A stretch of 64,000 nt of DNA from contig NZ_CP098740.1 in the NCBI RefSeq assembly GCF_026167665.1, positions 2,852,001 through 2,916,000 of the forward strand. Reading direction: 5' to 3'. Source of the stretch: Streptomyces drozdowiczii. Its GTDB lineage: Bacteria > Actinomycetota > Actinomycetes > Streptomycetales > Streptomycetaceae. A program made the position numbers and the translations under genes. Shown one piece after another: positions 43,825 through 54,795 of the stretch. The notes beneath the pieces were generated by a model. That model was not told the origin of the DNA, did not search any database, and saw only the letters and a list, made by a program, of their open reading frames with translations. Positions within the stretch are counted from its first letter, which is position 1, and every line of letters begins with the position of its first letter.

Positions 43825-45395
43825 GACTTGCCTCCTGCGAGGAGCTTCTGCACGGCCGGGTCGGTGAGGCCGAGGAGGACGGCGGGCCACAGGCCGGCGA
43901 GGACGGTGAGGGCCGCGAGGGGGGTCCAGGCGGCGAATTCGTAGCTCTGGACGTCGGCGATCTGCCGCGGTTCGTCGCGGTGGGCGCCCATGCAGACGCG
44001 GCGGACCACGATCAGCAGGTAGGCGGCGGTGAGCAGGGTGCCGAAGGCGGCGATCGACATGAACGTCAGGAAGGCGGGCCTGCTCAGGCCCTCGGCCGGG
44101 TCGAACGCGCCGAACAGGGCGAGCATCTCGCCCCAGAACCCGGCGAGCCCCGGCAGCCCGAGCGAGGCGACCGCGGCGAACGCGAGGAGGCCGCCGAGGC
44201 GGGGCGCGCGGCCGTAGAGGGCGGCGCCGGTGGCCCCGGCGAGGGTGTCCAGGTCGGCGGTGCCGTAGCGGTCCTTCACCGCGCCGACCAGGAAGAACAG
44301 CAGGCCGGTGATGAGGCCGTGGGCGATGTTGGCGAAGAGCGCGCCGTTGACGCCGGTGGGGGTCATGCTCGCGATGCCGAGGAGCACGAAGCCCATGTGG
44401 CCGACGGAGGAGTACGCGATGAGCCGCTTCAGGTCGCCCTTGGCGCCGGGCCGGGCGAGGGCCAGGCAGGCGAGCGATCCGTAGACGATCCCGGCGACGG
44501 CGAAGGCCGCGAGGTACGGGGCGAAGGTGTGCATCCCGTCGGGGGCGACCGGGAGCAGGATGCGGACGAAGCCGTACGTGCCCATCTTCAGCAGGACGCC
44601 CGCGAGGAGCACGGAGCCGACGGTCGGGGCGGCGGTGTGGGCGTCGGGCAGCCAGCTGTGCAGCGGCCACATCGGGGTCTTCACGGCGAGCCCGATCCCG
44701 ATCGCCAGAACGGCGGTGACCTGCACGGACGAGGTGAGCCCGCGGCCGTTGTCAGTGGCGAGTGCCACCATGTCGAAGGTGCCGCTCTTCAGTCCGATGA
44801 GGAGCAGGCCCAGCAGCATGACGACCGAGCCGAGCAGTGTGTAGAGGATGAATTTCCAGGCGGCCGCCTGCCTCCCCGCACCGCCCCATCGGGCGATCAG
44901 GAAGTACATCGGGATGAGCACCATCTCGAACGCCAGGAAGAACAGGAGCAGGTCGAGCACGGCGAAGGTGGCGAGGGTGCCGGACTCCAGGAGGAGGACC
45001 AGCGCGACGAACGCCTTCGGGGAGGGGCCTTCGGGCAGCTTGAAGTAGCTGTAGAGCGCGCAGAGGAAGGTCAGCAGCGCGGTCAGGACGAGCAGGGGGA
45101 GCGAGATGCCGTCGATGCCGAGGTGGATGCGCACGTCCAGCGCCGGGATCCAGCTGATGTCGGTGGTGGCCTGCATCTTCGACGGGTGGTCGTGGTCGAA
45201 GCCGGCGGCCAGCACCAGGGTCGCCAGGAGGATGACCCCGGTGACGGTCACGCCGTGGCGGAGCACGGCCTGGTCGGGGCTGCGGCCCTTCAGCCCGGGC
45301 GGGGCGGGGAGCAGGGCGGCGACGGCCCCGATGAGCGGGCCGACGACGACGAACGCCAGAAGGAACTGCATCACGGATGCGCTGATATCGATCAC
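43821..45395 (-). CDS. nuoM: NADH-quinone oxidoreductase subunit M-like proton channel
   Basis: 524 residues. The antiporter core is seen in FFLAFEMVLIPMYFLIARWG, AVKTPMWPLHSWLPDAHTAA and SSVGHMGFVLLGIASMTPTG. GTG start three bases after the nuoL stop. Contributes one proton-pumping channel. Confidence 0.95.
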   Translation of the reverse strand: MIDISASVMQFLLAFVVVGPLIGAVAALLPAPPGLKGRSPDQAVLRHGVTVTGVILLATLVLAAGFDHDHPSKMQATTDISWIPALDVRIHLGIDGISLPLLVLTALLTFLCALYSYFKLPEGPSPKAFVALVLLLESGTLATFAVLDLLLFFLAFEMVLIPMYFLIARWGGAGRQAAAWKFILYTLLGSVVMLLGLLLIGLKSGTFDMVALATDNGRGLTSSVQVTAVLAIGIGLAVKTPMWPLHSWLPDAHTAAPTVGSVLLAGVLLKMGTYGFVRILLPVAPDGMHTFAPYLAAFAVAGIVYGSLACLALARPGAKGDLKRLIAYSSVGHMGFVLLGIASMTPTGVNGALFANIAHGLITGLLFFLVGAVKDRYGTADLDTLAGATGAALYGRAPRLGGLLAFAAVASLGLPGLAGFWGEMLALFGAFDPAEGLSRPAFLTFMSIAAFGTLLTAAYLLIVVRRVCMGAHRDEPRQIADVQSYEFAAWTPLAALTVLAGLWPAVLLGLTDPAVQKLLAGGKS

Positions 45396-45398
45396 GGC

Positions 45399-47399
45399 TC
45401 AGGACCCCGCGTTGACGTTGGCGTAGACGACGGCGGCGACCGCCAGGACCAGGGAACCGGCCAGCAGTGCGCTGAGGTAGCTCTGCACGTTGCCGGTCTG
45501 GGCGCGGCGGACGGCCGTGCCGAGCCAGCGTGCGCCGGTGGCGGAGCCGCGTACGTAGGTCTCGACGACCTCGCGGTCCAGGAAGCGGACGAGGCGTGCG
45601 GCGGCCTGGACGGGGCGGACGAACAGCGCCGCGTACAGGGCGTCGAGGTGGAAGCCGGTGGCCGCGTGGCGGTGGAGGGGGCCGAGCAGCAGGCGTCCGG
45701 GGTCGGCGGGGTCGGGGGCGTCCCCGGCCGGGCCGTAGGCGGCGGTGCGGGCCTCGATGGCCTCGATCTCCACGAGCGCCGGTTCGGCGTCCGGGTGGGC
45801 GACGACCGAGCCCATCGGGACGCGGGCGGCGAGCGCGGTGGTGTGGCGCCAGGCCCCGTAGGTGACCAGGCCGCCGACGAGGCCGACGCCGGTGGACAGG
45901 ACGGCCGTGGTCAGCGAGGGGACGAGGCGGTGTCCGTCGAACCAGTCGCCGATGACGCCGACGCTCAGCCCGAGGGCGATGGTCGGGACGGCCAGGACCC
46001 ACAGGACGGCGGTCATGGCGGCGGGCTGCCTGCCGTGGTCGGGGGCCTCGGCGCCCCGGCCCCGGAAGGCGAGGAGCCAGAGCCGGGTGGCGTAGGCGGC
46101 GGTGAGCACGGCGGCCAGCAGCCCGGCGACGAGGACCGTCCAGCCGGCGGCGGCCGGGGCGACGTGCCGGTCGCCCAGCGCGGTGTGCTCGGCGGCGACG
46201 AGGACGGCTTCCTTGGAGAAGAAGCCGGCGAACGGCGGGATGGCGGCAAGCGCGAGCAGCGCCACGGTCATCGTCCAGTAGGCGTCCGGGATGCGGCGGG
46301 CGAGGCCGCTCATCCGGGACATGGCGGCCAGCGAGTTGGTGCCGGCGGCGTGGATGACGACGCCGGCCGCGAGGAAGAGGACCGCCTTGAAGGCACCGTG
46401 CGAGACGAGGTGGAAGACGGCGGCCCCCCGGTCGCCGACGGCCAGGGCGCCCGACATGTAGCCGAGCTGCCCGATGGTCGAGTAGGCGAGGACGCGCTTG
46501 ATGTCGTCCTGGGCGAGCGCGGCGAGCCCGGACCCGATCATCGTGACGGCCGCCATCACGGCGAGGACGACCAGGGCCGCGCCGGACGCGGCGAAGACGG
46601 GGAGGAGCCGGGCGACGAAGTAGATGCCGGCGGCGACCATCGTCGCCGCGTGGATCAGCGCCGAGACGGGGGTCGGGCCGGCCATGGCGTCGGGCAGCCA
46701 GGTGTGCAGGGGGAACTGCGCGGACTTGCCCGCGACCCCGGCCAGGAGGAGGAGCGCGATGAGGGTCGGGTGATCGAGGCCGCCGTGGGCGACGGCGCCC
46801 AGGATGCGGGTGATGCGGAATGAGCCGGTATCGGCGGCGAGCGCGAACAGGCCGATGAGGAAGGGGACGTCGCCCAGCTTGGTGACCAGGAACGCCTTCA
46901 GGGACGCGGCGCGCGCCTCGGGCGTCTCCCAGTAGTGGCCGACCAGGAAGTACGAGCAGATGCCCATGACCTCCCAGCCGACCAGCAGCACCATCAGGTC
47001 GCCGGAGTAGACGACGAGCAGCATCGCGGAGGTGAAGAGGGAGACCAGCGCCGCGTACGAGGGGTAGCGGGGGTCGTCGCGGAGATACGCGGTCGAGTAG
47101 ATCTGCACGCAGCTCGCGACCAGGGCGACCAGCACGGCGACGAGGACGGCGAAGCCGTCGAGGTGCAGCGCGAGGTCGATGGGGACGGAGCCGGTGGGGG
47201 TGAGCTGGGTGGCCGCGTCGATGGCCCGGCCGCCCCCCTGGCGCGCGGCGACGGTGGCCGCGAGGACGAGCGAGACGAGGGAGGGCAGTACGGCGAGCGG
47301 GCGCACGAACTCGGGTGCGGTGCGGCCGATGAGCAGCCCGGCCGCCGCGCCCAGGAACGGGAGGAGGGGGACGAGGACGGCGAGGGTCGTGGTGGTCAC
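45399..47399 (-). CDS. nuoL: NADH-quinone oxidoreductase subunit L-like proton channel
   Basis: 666 residues from GTG 47399 ([20 protein letters not shown]). The core motifs [40 protein letters not shown] and [20 protein letters not shown] are present, and the long C-terminal lateral helix region is retained. The frame extends 236 codons upstream but that part lies over nuoK and nuoJ and is not coding. Confidence 0.95.
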   Translation of the reverse strand: MTTTTLAVLVPLLPFLGAAAGLLIGRTAPEFVRPLAVLPSLVSLVLAATVAARQGGGRAIDAATQLTPTGSVPIDLALHLDGFAVLVAVLVALVASCVQIYSTAYLRDDPRYPSYAALVSLFTSAMLLVVYSGDLMVLLVGWEVMGICSYFLVGHYWETPEARAASLKAFLVTKLGDVPFLIGLFALAADTGSFRITRILGAVAHGGLDHPTLIALLLLAGVAGKSAQFPLHTWLPDAMAGPTPVSALIHAATMVAAGIYFVARLLPVFAASGAALVVLAVMAAVTMIGSGLAALAQDDIKRVLAYSTIGQLGYMSGALAVGDRGAAVFHLVSHGAFKAVLFLAAGVVIHAAGTNSLAAMSRMSGLARRIPDAYWTMTVALLALAAIPPFAGFFSKEAVLVAAEHTALGDRHVAPAAAGWTVLVAGLLAAVLTAAYATRLWLLAFRGRGAEAPDHGRQPAAMTAVLWVLAVPTIALGLSVGVIGDWFDGHRLVPSLTTAVLSTGVGLVGGLVTYGAWRHTTALAARVPMGSVVAHPDAEPALVEIEAIEARTAAYGPAGDAPDPADPGRLLLGPLHRHAATGFHLDALYAALFVRPVQAAARLVRFLDREVVETYVRGSATGARWLGTAVRRAQTGNVQSYLSALLAGSLVLAVAAVVYANVNAGS

Positions 47400-47815
47400 G
47401 GGGTGGCCTCTGCCTTCTTTGCCTTCCCTGCCGCAGCAGTGGCCTGGTCTTCGGGTTCGGTGACGGCGTCGTCCTCGTCGTCGCCGGCCGGGACGGTCTC
47501 GGCCTCGTCGGTCTCGGCGGTGTCGCGGAGGCGGTCGACGTCGGAGCTGCCCCGGTTGCGGTGGACGGCGAGGACGATCGCCAGGCCGATGCCGATCTCC
47601 GCCGCCGCGATGGCGATGGTGAACAGGGTGAGGGCCTGGCCGGAGTGGAGGCGGTCGCGGAGCCAGACGTCGAACGCGACCAGGTTGAGGTTGACCGCGT
47701 TGAGCATCAGCTCGACGGACATCAGGACGAGGATCGCGTTGCGGCGGGCGAGGACTCCGTACAGCCCGGTGCAGAAGAGGAGGGCGGCGAGCACCGCGGG
47801 ATAGGCGAGGTGCAT
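47396..47815 (-). CDS. nuoK: NADH-quinone oxidoreductase subunit K
   Basis: 139 residues with three membrane helices: [40 protein letters not shown] (key glutamate) and [20 protein letters not shown]. After residue about 100 it has an acidic, low-complexity tail not present in most NuoK proteins. Overlaps nuoL (GTGA) and nuoJ (TGATG). Confidence 0.93.
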   Translation of the reverse strand: MHLAYPAVLAALLFCTGLYGVLARRNAILVLMSVELMLNAVNLNLVAFDVWLRDRLHSGQALTLFTIAIAAAEIGIGLAIVLAVHRNRGSSDVDRLRDTAETDEAETVPAGDDEDDAVTEPEDQATAAAGKAKKAEATP

Positions 47816-48411
47816 CAGCGCGCGTCCTCTCGGGGCGGGGTGGCGTCGGCCCGGTCCGCTGCCCGGCCGCCCTTGCGGGAGAGGACGATCGCGCCGACCA
47901 GGGCGGCGAGCAGGAGGACGGAGAGGGCTTCGAAGGGGAGCACCCAGTTCCGGAAGAGGAAGGCGCCGGTGACCTCGGTGGAGCCCTGGGCGGGCCCGTC
48001 CAGCTCGATCCACGTCGTGCGGAAGGCGTCCACGACGACCCAGAGGAGGGTGCCGGCCGAGGCGACGGCGACCGCGAGGGCGGCCCACCGGTTCTCGGAG
48101 TCGGCATCCGGGGAGCGCCCGATCGGGGCCCTGGTGAGCATCAGCCCGAACAGGAGGAGGACGACGACGGAGCCCACGTAGATCAGTACCTGCACCCAGG
48201 CGATGAACTCCGCGGTGAGCAGGAGGTACTCGACGGCGAGGCCGCCGAGCGCCACGATCAGCCAGAGGGCGGCGTGCACCAGCTGACGGGTCGTGACGGT
48301 CACCACCGCCGCGCCGAGGGTGACGATGCCGACGAGGACGAAGACGATCTCGACGCCGGACGGGGAGAGGAAGCCGGGGGCCGCCTCGGCGGCCGCGAGG
48401 GCGTTGCTCAT
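47815..48411 (-). CDS. nuoJ: NADH-quinone oxidoreductase subunit J
   Basis: 198 residues from [20 protein letters not shown], five membrane helices, with the conserved [24 protein letters not shown] overlap with nuoI. Confidence 0.93.
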   Translation of the reverse strand: MSNALAAAEAAPGFLSPSGVEIVFVLVGIVTLGAAVVTVTTRQLVHAALWLIVALGGLAVEYLLLTAEFIAWVQVLIYVGSVVVLLLFGLMLTRAPIGRSPDADSENRWAALAVAVASAGTLLWVVVDAFRTTWIELDGPAQGSTEVTGAFLFRNWVLPFEALSVLLLAALVGAIVLSRKGGRAADRADATPPREDAR

Positions 48412-48992
48412 GCGTTGCCCTCCTGCCCTGTGTCGTCCTGCGCGTGCTGCTGTTCCTGCTCCTGCTCCTGCTGGGCGCGGAGCTTGTCCGCCGTCTTGCG
48501 GGCCGCGGCGAGTTCCTTCGGTTCCTCGGCGCGCGGGTCGAGCGCGGGCGGTTCCGGGACCGTCCACATCCAGTCGCGCAGCTTGTCGCGCTCATGGGTG
48601 AGGTCGAGGATGTCCGTCTCCGCGTACTCGAACTCCGGCGACCAGAACAGCGCGTCGAAGGGGCAGACCTCGATGCAGATGCCGCAGTACATGCAGAGCG
48701 AGAAGTCGATCGCGAAGCGGTCGAGCACGTTGCGGCTGCGTTCGCGGCCGCCCGGGGCCGCGGCCGGCACCGTCTCCTTGTGGGAGTCGATGTAGATGCA
48801 CCAGTCGGGGCACTCGCGGGCGCACAGCATGCAGACCGTGCAGTTCTCCTCGAACAGCGCGATGACCCCGCGCGAACGGGGCGGCAGTTCGGGCTGCACG
48901 TCCGGGTACTGGGCGGTGACGGTCTTCTTCGTCATCGTCCGCAGGGTGACGGCGAGGCCCTTGGCCAGACCTGAGCCGGGGATCGGGGGCAC
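48408..48992 (-). CDS. nuoI: NADH-quinone oxidoreductase subunit I (two 4Fe-4S clusters)
   Basis: 194 residues from GTG 48992. Two ferredoxin motifs, [12 protein letters not shown] and [12 protein letters not shown] (residues about 53-64 and 101-112). GTG overlaps the nuoH stop by one base. The C-terminal tail is Gln/Glu-rich. This is the peripheral-arm electron carrier next to NuoB. Confidence 0.95.
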   Translation of the reverse strand: MPPIPGSGLAKGLAVTLRTMTKKTVTAQYPDVQPELPPRSRGVIALFEENCTVCMLCARECPDWCIYIDSHKETVPAAAPGGRERSRNVLDRFAIDFSLCMYCGICIEVCPFDALFWSPEFEYAETDILDLTHERDKLRDWMWTVPEPPALDPRAEEPKELAAARKTADKLRAQQEQEQEQQHAQDDTGQEGNA

Positions 48993-49960
48993 TAGTTGAT
49001 CGCCACCTTCACGATGCCGGTGAGCGCGATCTGCGCGAGAGCGAGGGGGATGAGGGTCGTCCAGGCGAGCTTCTGCAACTGGTCCTCGCGCAGGCGCGGG
49101 TAGCTCACGCGCAGCCAGATCACGACGAACGCGAGGATGCCGGTCTTCAGCAGAGTCCACACCCAGCCGAGTCCGTCGGCGCCCAGCGGGCCGTGCCAGC
49201 CGCCGAGGAACAGCACGGTGGTCAGCCCGCACAGCACGACGATGCCGGCGTACTCGGCGAGCAGGAACAGCGCGAAGCGGAGGCCGGTGTACTCGGTGTA
49301 CGCGCCGAAGATGATCTCCGAATCGGCGACCGGCATGTCGAACGGGGGGCGCTGGAGTTCGGCGAGCCCGGCCACGAAGAAGACCAGGGCGCCGGTGATC
49401 TGCCAGGGCAGCCACCACCACTCGAACGCGTCCAGGATGCCGGGCAGCGAGACCGTGCCCGCCGCCATCGCCACCGAGGCGGCGGCGAGCAGCATCGGCA
49501 GCTCGTACGCGAGGAGTTGCGCGGCGGTGCGGAGGCCGCCGAGCAGGGAGAACTTGTTGGCCGACGCCCAGCCGGCCATCAGCGAGCCGAGCACGCCCAC
49601 GCCCATTACGGCGAGCACGAAGAAGATGCCCGCGTCGACGACCTGGCCGACCGCACCCTCGCCCGGGCCGATCGGGACCGCGACCAGGACGAGCAGGTAC
49701 GGGAGGAGGGCCACGGCCGGCGCCAGGCGGAAGACCTTGCGGTCGGCGCCGGCGGGGACGATGTCCTCCTTCTGCGCGAACTTCACGCCGTCGGCGACGA
49801 GCTGGGCCCAGCCGTGGAAGCCCCCGGCATACATGGGGCCGAGGCGGCCCTGCATGTGGGCCATGACCTTGTGTTCGGTCTGGCCCACGAGGAGGGGGAG
49901 GACCATGAAGACGGCGAAGACGATGACGATGCGGAGGGCGACGTCCAGGGCGTCGTTCAC
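48992..49960 (-). CDS. nuoH: NADH-quinone oxidoreductase subunit H
   Basis: 322 residues from GTG 49960, eight membrane helices. The quinone-pocket segments [20 protein letters not shown] and [20 protein letters not shown] are conserved, including the charged residues. Overlaps nuoC by GTGA. Joins the peripheral arm to the membrane arm. Confidence 0.95.
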   Translation of the reverse strand: MNDALDVALRIVIVFAVFMVLPLLVGQTEHKVMAHMQGRLGPMYAGGFHGWAQLVADGVKFAQKEDIVPAGADRKVFRLAPAVALLPYLLVLVAVPIGPGEGAVGQVVDAGIFFVLAVMGVGVLGSLMAGWASANKFSLLGGLRTAAQLLAYELPMLLAAASVAMAAGTVSLPGILDAFEWWWLPWQITGALVFFVAGLAELQRPPFDMPVADSEIIFGAYTEYTGLRFALFLLAEYAGIVVLCGLTTVLFLGGWHGPLGADGLGWVWTLLKTGILAFVVIWLRVSYPRLREDQLQKLAWTTLIPLALAQIALTGIVKVAIN

Positions 49961-50765
49961 TCTTGATCGCCTCCGTTGTCGGGGGTGTCGGTGTCGGGAC
50001 GAACCGGGGGCCGGGTCTCCGGTGCGTTGCGCCACGGTGCGTCCGTCGCCGGAGGCGACCCCGCCCCCTGGCTCGCCGAGCCCTGGGACGCGCTGCGGGT
50101 GCGGCGCGGGCGGGGTTCCGCCGGGGTCGTCGGGGTCGCGTCGCCCGCCGTGCGGGCGCGCCGCGCCGGGCGGGCCGGAGCCGGAGGCAGCTGGCCCTTC
50201 AGGGGGCCCCACTCGTTCGGGTCCGGGACGCCGGGCGGGAGCATCGTGCGGCGCTTCGGGCCGCCGTGGTCCGACTCGCCCGGTTCCTTCGCGCCCGGCC
50301 ACGCCTTCGCGACGCGGGCGGCCAGGACGAAGTCCTTACGGAGGGGGTGGCCCTCGAAGTTCTCGGGGAGGAGGAGCGGGACCAGGTTCGGGTGGTCCTC
50401 GAAGACGACGCCGAACATCTCGTGCGTCTCGCGTTCGTGCCAGGCGGCCCCCGCGTACACACCGATCGCCGTCGGCAGCGACGGGGCCTCGTGCGGCACC
50501 GTCGTACGGAGCAGCAGGCGGCGGACGCCGGAGCCGGGCAGCGCCACCACATGCGCGCACACCCGGAAGCCCGTGCCCGGTTCGTCCACCGCGCTCAGCC
50601 AGTCGAAATACGTGCAGCCGAGGGCGTCGCGCGCGGTTTCGAGGGCGGGCAGCCAGGAAGCGGGCGGGACGTCCACCGTCAGCAGGTCGTACGCCTGTTC
50701 CGCCGTGGCGTCCTCGCCGAAGACGTCCGTCACCGCGTCCGGGAGGCGGTCGAAGGAGGCCGTAC

Positions 50766-50769
<4 letters not shown>
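49957..50769 (-). CDS. nuoC: NADH-quinone oxidoreductase subunit C with long low-complexity tail
   Basis: 270 residues. The 30-kDa subunit signature [20 protein letters not shown] and [18 protein letters not shown] is at residues about 107-150. The last 90 residues are Pro/Arg/Ala-rich, disordered-looking, and unlike NuoC-NuoD fusions: there is no 49-kDa (NuoD) domain. GTG start, overlapping the nuoB stop. Confidence 0.9.
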
Positions 50770-51376
<607 letters not shown>

Positions 51377-51386
<10 letters not shown>

Positions 51387-51799
51387 TCGAGGACGCCCTT
51401 CTTCCATGCGTAGAGCAGTCCCACGGCCAGGAAACCGAGGAAGATGAACATTTCCACCAGCGTGGTGGCGCCGTAGCCCGGCGCCGCGAAGACCGTCGCC
51501 CAGGGGAACAGGAAGATCGAGTCGACGGCGAAGATCACGTACAGGAAGGCGTACACGTAGTAGCGGACCTGGGTGTGCGCCCAGCCCTCCCCCACGGGGT
51601 CCACGCCGCATTCGTACGTGAGCAGCTTCTCCGGCGTCGGGACCACCGGCCGCAGCAGCCGGCCCGCGCCGAAGGCGACGGCGACGAACAGGACGCCGAC
51701 CACGGCGAGCAGTCCGACCACCGCGTACGCGTGGAAGTAGTCCGACGACGCGAGCACCGTCCGCGCCGGTGTCGATGCCGCACCGGGAAGACCCGTCAC
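51377..51799 (-). CDS. nuoA: NADH-quinone oxidoreductase subunit A
   Basis: 140 residues from GTG 51799 ([20 protein letters not shown]), three membrane helices, conserved [20 protein letters not shown]. First gene of the nuoABCHIJKLMN operon; its leader is shared with the divergent sensor kinase. Confidence 0.93.
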
Positions 51800-51911
51800 G
51801 TCCGCCCCTCGCTCCCTAGCCCCGTCCACGATCTGTACGCACGGGAGTCTAGGCCCTGTAAAGGACGGGTAAGCAGTTGCGTCGGGCAACGGACGGGGAA
51901 GCAGCGGCTCA

Positions 51912-51933
51912 CGGGTAGGGATATCCCTACCCG
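51912..51933. promoter_or_regulatory. 22-bp perfect palindrome in the nuoA/sensor-kinase divergent promoter
   Basis: The core GGGTAGGGATATCCCTACCC is a perfect palindrome extended by one C-G pair on each side. It lies 113 bases upstream of nuoA and 55 bases upstream of the kinase start, so it is well placed to be an operator for both. No gene overlaps it. Confidence 0.75.
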
Positions 51934-51987
51934 GCCTCACCCACGAGCCCCATGGCATCCGCCTCGCGCGCCCGGCAGGCTTGGCGT

Positions 51988-53187
51988 ATGACCATGAGCC
52001 CCCAGGTGCCCGCCCACGACGGGCCGCCTCCCGTCCGCTTCGCCTTCGGCCGGTGGACGTGGAAGGAGGTCGCGCACCTTCTTGCCAACCTGCCGATGGC
52101 GATCGTCGGATTTGTCTACACGGTGTTGATGATCGCGATCGGCGTGGGCCTCGCGGTCACCGTCGTCGGTCTGCCGCTGCTGGCCGCCGGGCTCCAGGGG
52201 TCCCGGCTGATCGGGCGCGCCGAGCGCGCCCGCGCCCGCAAGCTGCTGGGGGTCGTGGTCGACGAGCCGAGCCCGCCGGCCCGGGGCCGGGACGGCGACG
52301 GGTTCTTCGTGTGGCTGTGGACCAGCCTGCGCGACCCGGTCGCCTGGCGGGCGGCCCTGTACTCGTTCATACGGCTGCCGTGGGGCATCCTCACCTTCGT
52401 CGTGACGCTCGTCTGCCTGATCGTGTGGCCGGCGCTCCCCTATGCGGCCCGGCTGATGGGCAACGCGGACCGGGCCATGGTGCGCGGGCTGCTCTCGCCC
52501 TCCGACGACCTGGAACGCCGCATCGCGGAGCTGGAGTCGGACCGGGGCGTGGTGGTCGACACGGCCGCCGCGGACCTCCGCCGCATCGAACGGGACCTCC
52601 ACGACGGGGCGCAGGCCCGCCTCGTCGCCCTCGCCATGGGGCTCGGCCTCGCCAAGGAGAAGCTGACGGACGACCCGGAGGCCGCCGCGCGCATGGTGGA
52701 CGAGGCGCACGGCGAGGTGAAGGTCGCCCTCCAGGAACTCCGCGACCTCGCCCGCGGCATCCACCCCGCCGTCCTCACCGACCGCGGCCTCGACGCCGCC
52801 CTCTCCGCCATCGCCTCGCGCTGCACCGTGCCCGTCTCCGTGCGGGTGGATCTTCCGGGGCGCCCGGCCCAGGCGATCGAGGGCATCGCGTACTTCACCG
52901 TCTCCGAACTCCTCCAGAACGTGAGCAAGCACAGCGGGGCCCGGACCGCGTCCGTCGACGTGTGGCGCTCGGGCGACCGGCTGCTCATCCAGGTCGGCGA
53001 CGACGGACGGGGCGGGGCCTCGATGGACGGCGGTACGGGCATGGCGGGGCTCGCCGAGCGGCTGGACGCCGTGGACGGGGTCTTCGTACTCGAATCGCCC
53101 GCCGGCGGCCCGACGACCGTCACGGCGGAGCTGCCGTGGCGCGACCGGGGCGCCGAGAAGAGCGCGGCGAGGACGCGCAGCGCATAA
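51988..53187 (+). CDS. Sensor histidine kinase (HisKA_3) with membrane sensor domain
   Basis: 399 residues from MTMSPQ. N-terminal "putative sensor" region with four membrane helices (MAIVGFVYTVLMIAIGVGLA, WGILTFVVTLVCLIVWPALP). The phosphorylated His is in RRIERDLHDGAQARLVAL (about residue 205). The ATPase domain has FTVSELLQNVSKHSG and DDGRGGASMDGGTGMAGLAE. It is the first of two paralogous kinases upstream of one response regulator. A 12-codon upstream extension is open but lacks a better start. Confidence 0.9.
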   Translation: MTMSPQVPAHDGPPPVRFAFGRWTWKEVAHLLANLPMAIVGFVYTVLMIAIGVGLAVTVVGLPLLAAGLQGSRLIGRAERARARKLLGVVVDEPSPPARGRDGDGFFVWLWTSLRDPVAWRAALYSFIRLPWGILTFVVTLVCLIVWPALPYAARLMGNADRAMVRGLLSPSDDLERRIAELESDRGVVVDTAAADLRRIERDLHDGAQARLVALAMGLGLAKEKLTDDPEAAARMVDEAHGEVKVALQELRDLARGIHPAVLTDRGLDAALSAIASRCTVPVSVRVDLPGRPAQAIEGIAYFTVSELLQNVSKHSGARTASVDVWRSGDRLLIQVGDDGRGGASMDGGTGMAGLAERLDAVDGVFVLESPAGGPTTVTAELPWRDRGAEKSAARTRSA

Positions 53188-53189
53188 GA

Positions 53190-53205
53190 GGTAGGGAAAA
53201 CCCCC
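53190..53205. promoter_or_regulatory. Candidate half-diverged copy of the kinase operator
   Basis: GGTAGGGAAAACCCCC lies between the two kinase genes, 110 bases before the second start, and keeps the GGTAGGG arm and a C-run arm of the 51912-51933 palindrome. Confidence 0.4.
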
Positions 53206-53315
53206 GGTCCGAGACGGCGACCGTCCTCATGGTGCGGCGGCCCGCCGCCCAGCACCCTTGAAGTACAGAGCACACGCACCTTCACCCACGCGGCAGTAGA
53301 AACGGACGGAACCCC

Positions 53316-54671
53316 ATGGCCACGGCATACGGACCGGACACACGGGACCCTCAGCGGTCGGGAAGCGGCCTCGGGGACCGTCCCGCGCGGCGGCACGTCC
53401 TGCCGGCCGCGCTGCGGGCGCCGCTGGAGGGCAGGACCTGGCGCGAGTTCCTCTACCTCATGCTGAGCCTGCCGATCAGCATCGTGCTCTTCACCTTCGC
53501 GATCACCATGGTCTCGCTGGGTGCCGGGCTCCTCGTCACCTTCCTCGGCATTCCGGTGCTGGCGGGCGGCCTGGCGATGTGCCGGGGCTTCGGGATGCTG
53601 GAGCGGACCCGGGCGCGGGCCCTGCTGCGGCTGGACGTCGCCGATCCGGCGCCGGTGCGCGGCCGCAAGGGCGGGCTGATGTCCTGGGTCGGGGCGGTCC
53701 TGAAGAGCGGGGTGTCCTGGCGCCATCTGCTGTACGCGCTGCTGCACTTCCCGTGGGCGGTCTTCGCGTTCTGCGTCGCGCTGACCCTCCAGGCGTGGGG
53801 CTGGGCGGCGCTCACCTACCCGCTGTGGCACTGGTTCGTGCCCTCGCACACGGGTGTCTCGGGCATCCAGCTGTACGGGGACACCCAGCACGAGGTCTAC
53901 CTCGATTCGGGCGTCGATCTCGCGCTGACCGCAGGGCTGGGCCTGGGCGTCGTCCTCGTCACCCCCTGGGTGATCCGGGGCCTGGCGACCGTCGACCGCC
54001 TGATGGTCGCGGGGCTGCTGAGCCCGTCCCGGCTGGCGGAGCGCGTCACGGAGCTGGAGTCGGACCGGGGTGTCGTCGTGGACACCGCCGCCGCGGACCT
54101 GCGCCGCATCGAGCGCGACCTCCACGACGGGGCGCAGGCCCGCCTCGTCGCCCTCGCCATGGACCTGGGCCTCGCCAAGGAGAAGCTGACCGACGACCCG
54201 GAGGCCGCCGCGCGCATGGTGGACGAGGCGCACGGCGAGGTGAAGGTCGCCCTCCAGGAACTCCGCGACCTCGCCCGCGGCATCCACCCCGCCGTCCTCA
54301 CCGACCGCGGCCTGGACGCGGCGCTCTCCGCCGTCGCCTCGCGCTGCACCGTGCCGGTGTCGGTGGAGGTGGACCTCCCGTCCCGGCCCGCGCAGGCCAT
54401 CGAGGGCATCGCGTACTTCACGGTCTCCGAACTCCTCCAGAACATCAGCAAGCACTCCGGGGCCACCCGCGCCTCGGTCGACGTGTGGCGCACGGAGGAC
54501 CGCCTCCTGCTCCAGGTGACCGACGACGGGCGCGGCGGCGCCGACCCGGCGTCGGGCAGCGGGCTCGCCGGTCTCACCGAGCGGCTGGACGCGGTCGACG
54601 GGGTCCTGGTGGTCGACTCGCCGGTGGGCGGCCCGACGAAGGTCACGGCGGAGCTGCCCTGGCGCGGCTGA
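53316..54671 (+). CDS. Sensor histidine kinase, paralogue of the preceding one
   Basis: 451 residues. The same "putative sensor" membrane module (SLPISIVLFTFAITMVSLGA, FLGIPVLAGGLAMCRGFGML) with about 40 extra extracytoplasmic residues (HTGVSGIQLYGDTQHEVYLD). The phospho-His RRIERDLHDGAQARLVAL is near residue 270 and the ATPase domain follows. The catalytic region is near-identical in DNA to the upstream kinase. Confidence 0.9.
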   Translation: MATAYGPDTRDPQRSGSGLGDRPARRHVLPAALRAPLEGRTWREFLYLMLSLPISIVLFTFAITMVSLGAGLLVTFLGIPVLAGGLAMCRGFGMLERTRARALLRLDVADPAPVRGRKGGLMSWVGAVLKSGVSWRHLLYALLHFPWAVFAFCVALTLQAWGWAALTYPLWHWFVPSHTGVSGIQLYGDTQHEVYLDSGVDLALTAGLGLGVVLVTPWVIRGLATVDRLMVAGLLSPSRLAERVTELESDRGVVVDTAAADLRRIERDLHDGAQARLVALAMDLGLAKEKLTDDPEAAARMVDEAHGEVKVALQELRDLARGIHPAVLTDRGLDAALSAVASRCTVPVSVEVDLPSRPAQAIEGIAYFTVSELLQNISKHSGATRASVDVWRTEDRLLLQVTDDGRGGADPASGSGLAGLTERLDAVDGVLVVDSPVGGPTKVTAELPWRG

Positions 54672-54795
54672 CCGGAGAACCACGGCACCTGTCGGGTCAA
54701 CCCGCGAACGCTCGCGACGTCACTGCCGTTACTGGGATGCTGGACGGCGTACGGGCCGTGCCGGCGAGCGAGCGAGCAGCGGGGGAAACAGCGTC

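Noticed and set aside
43980..46823. 947-residue open frame antisense to nuoM/nuoL
   Set aside because: Gly/Glu/Asp-rich shadow of membrane-protein codons; no plausible start.
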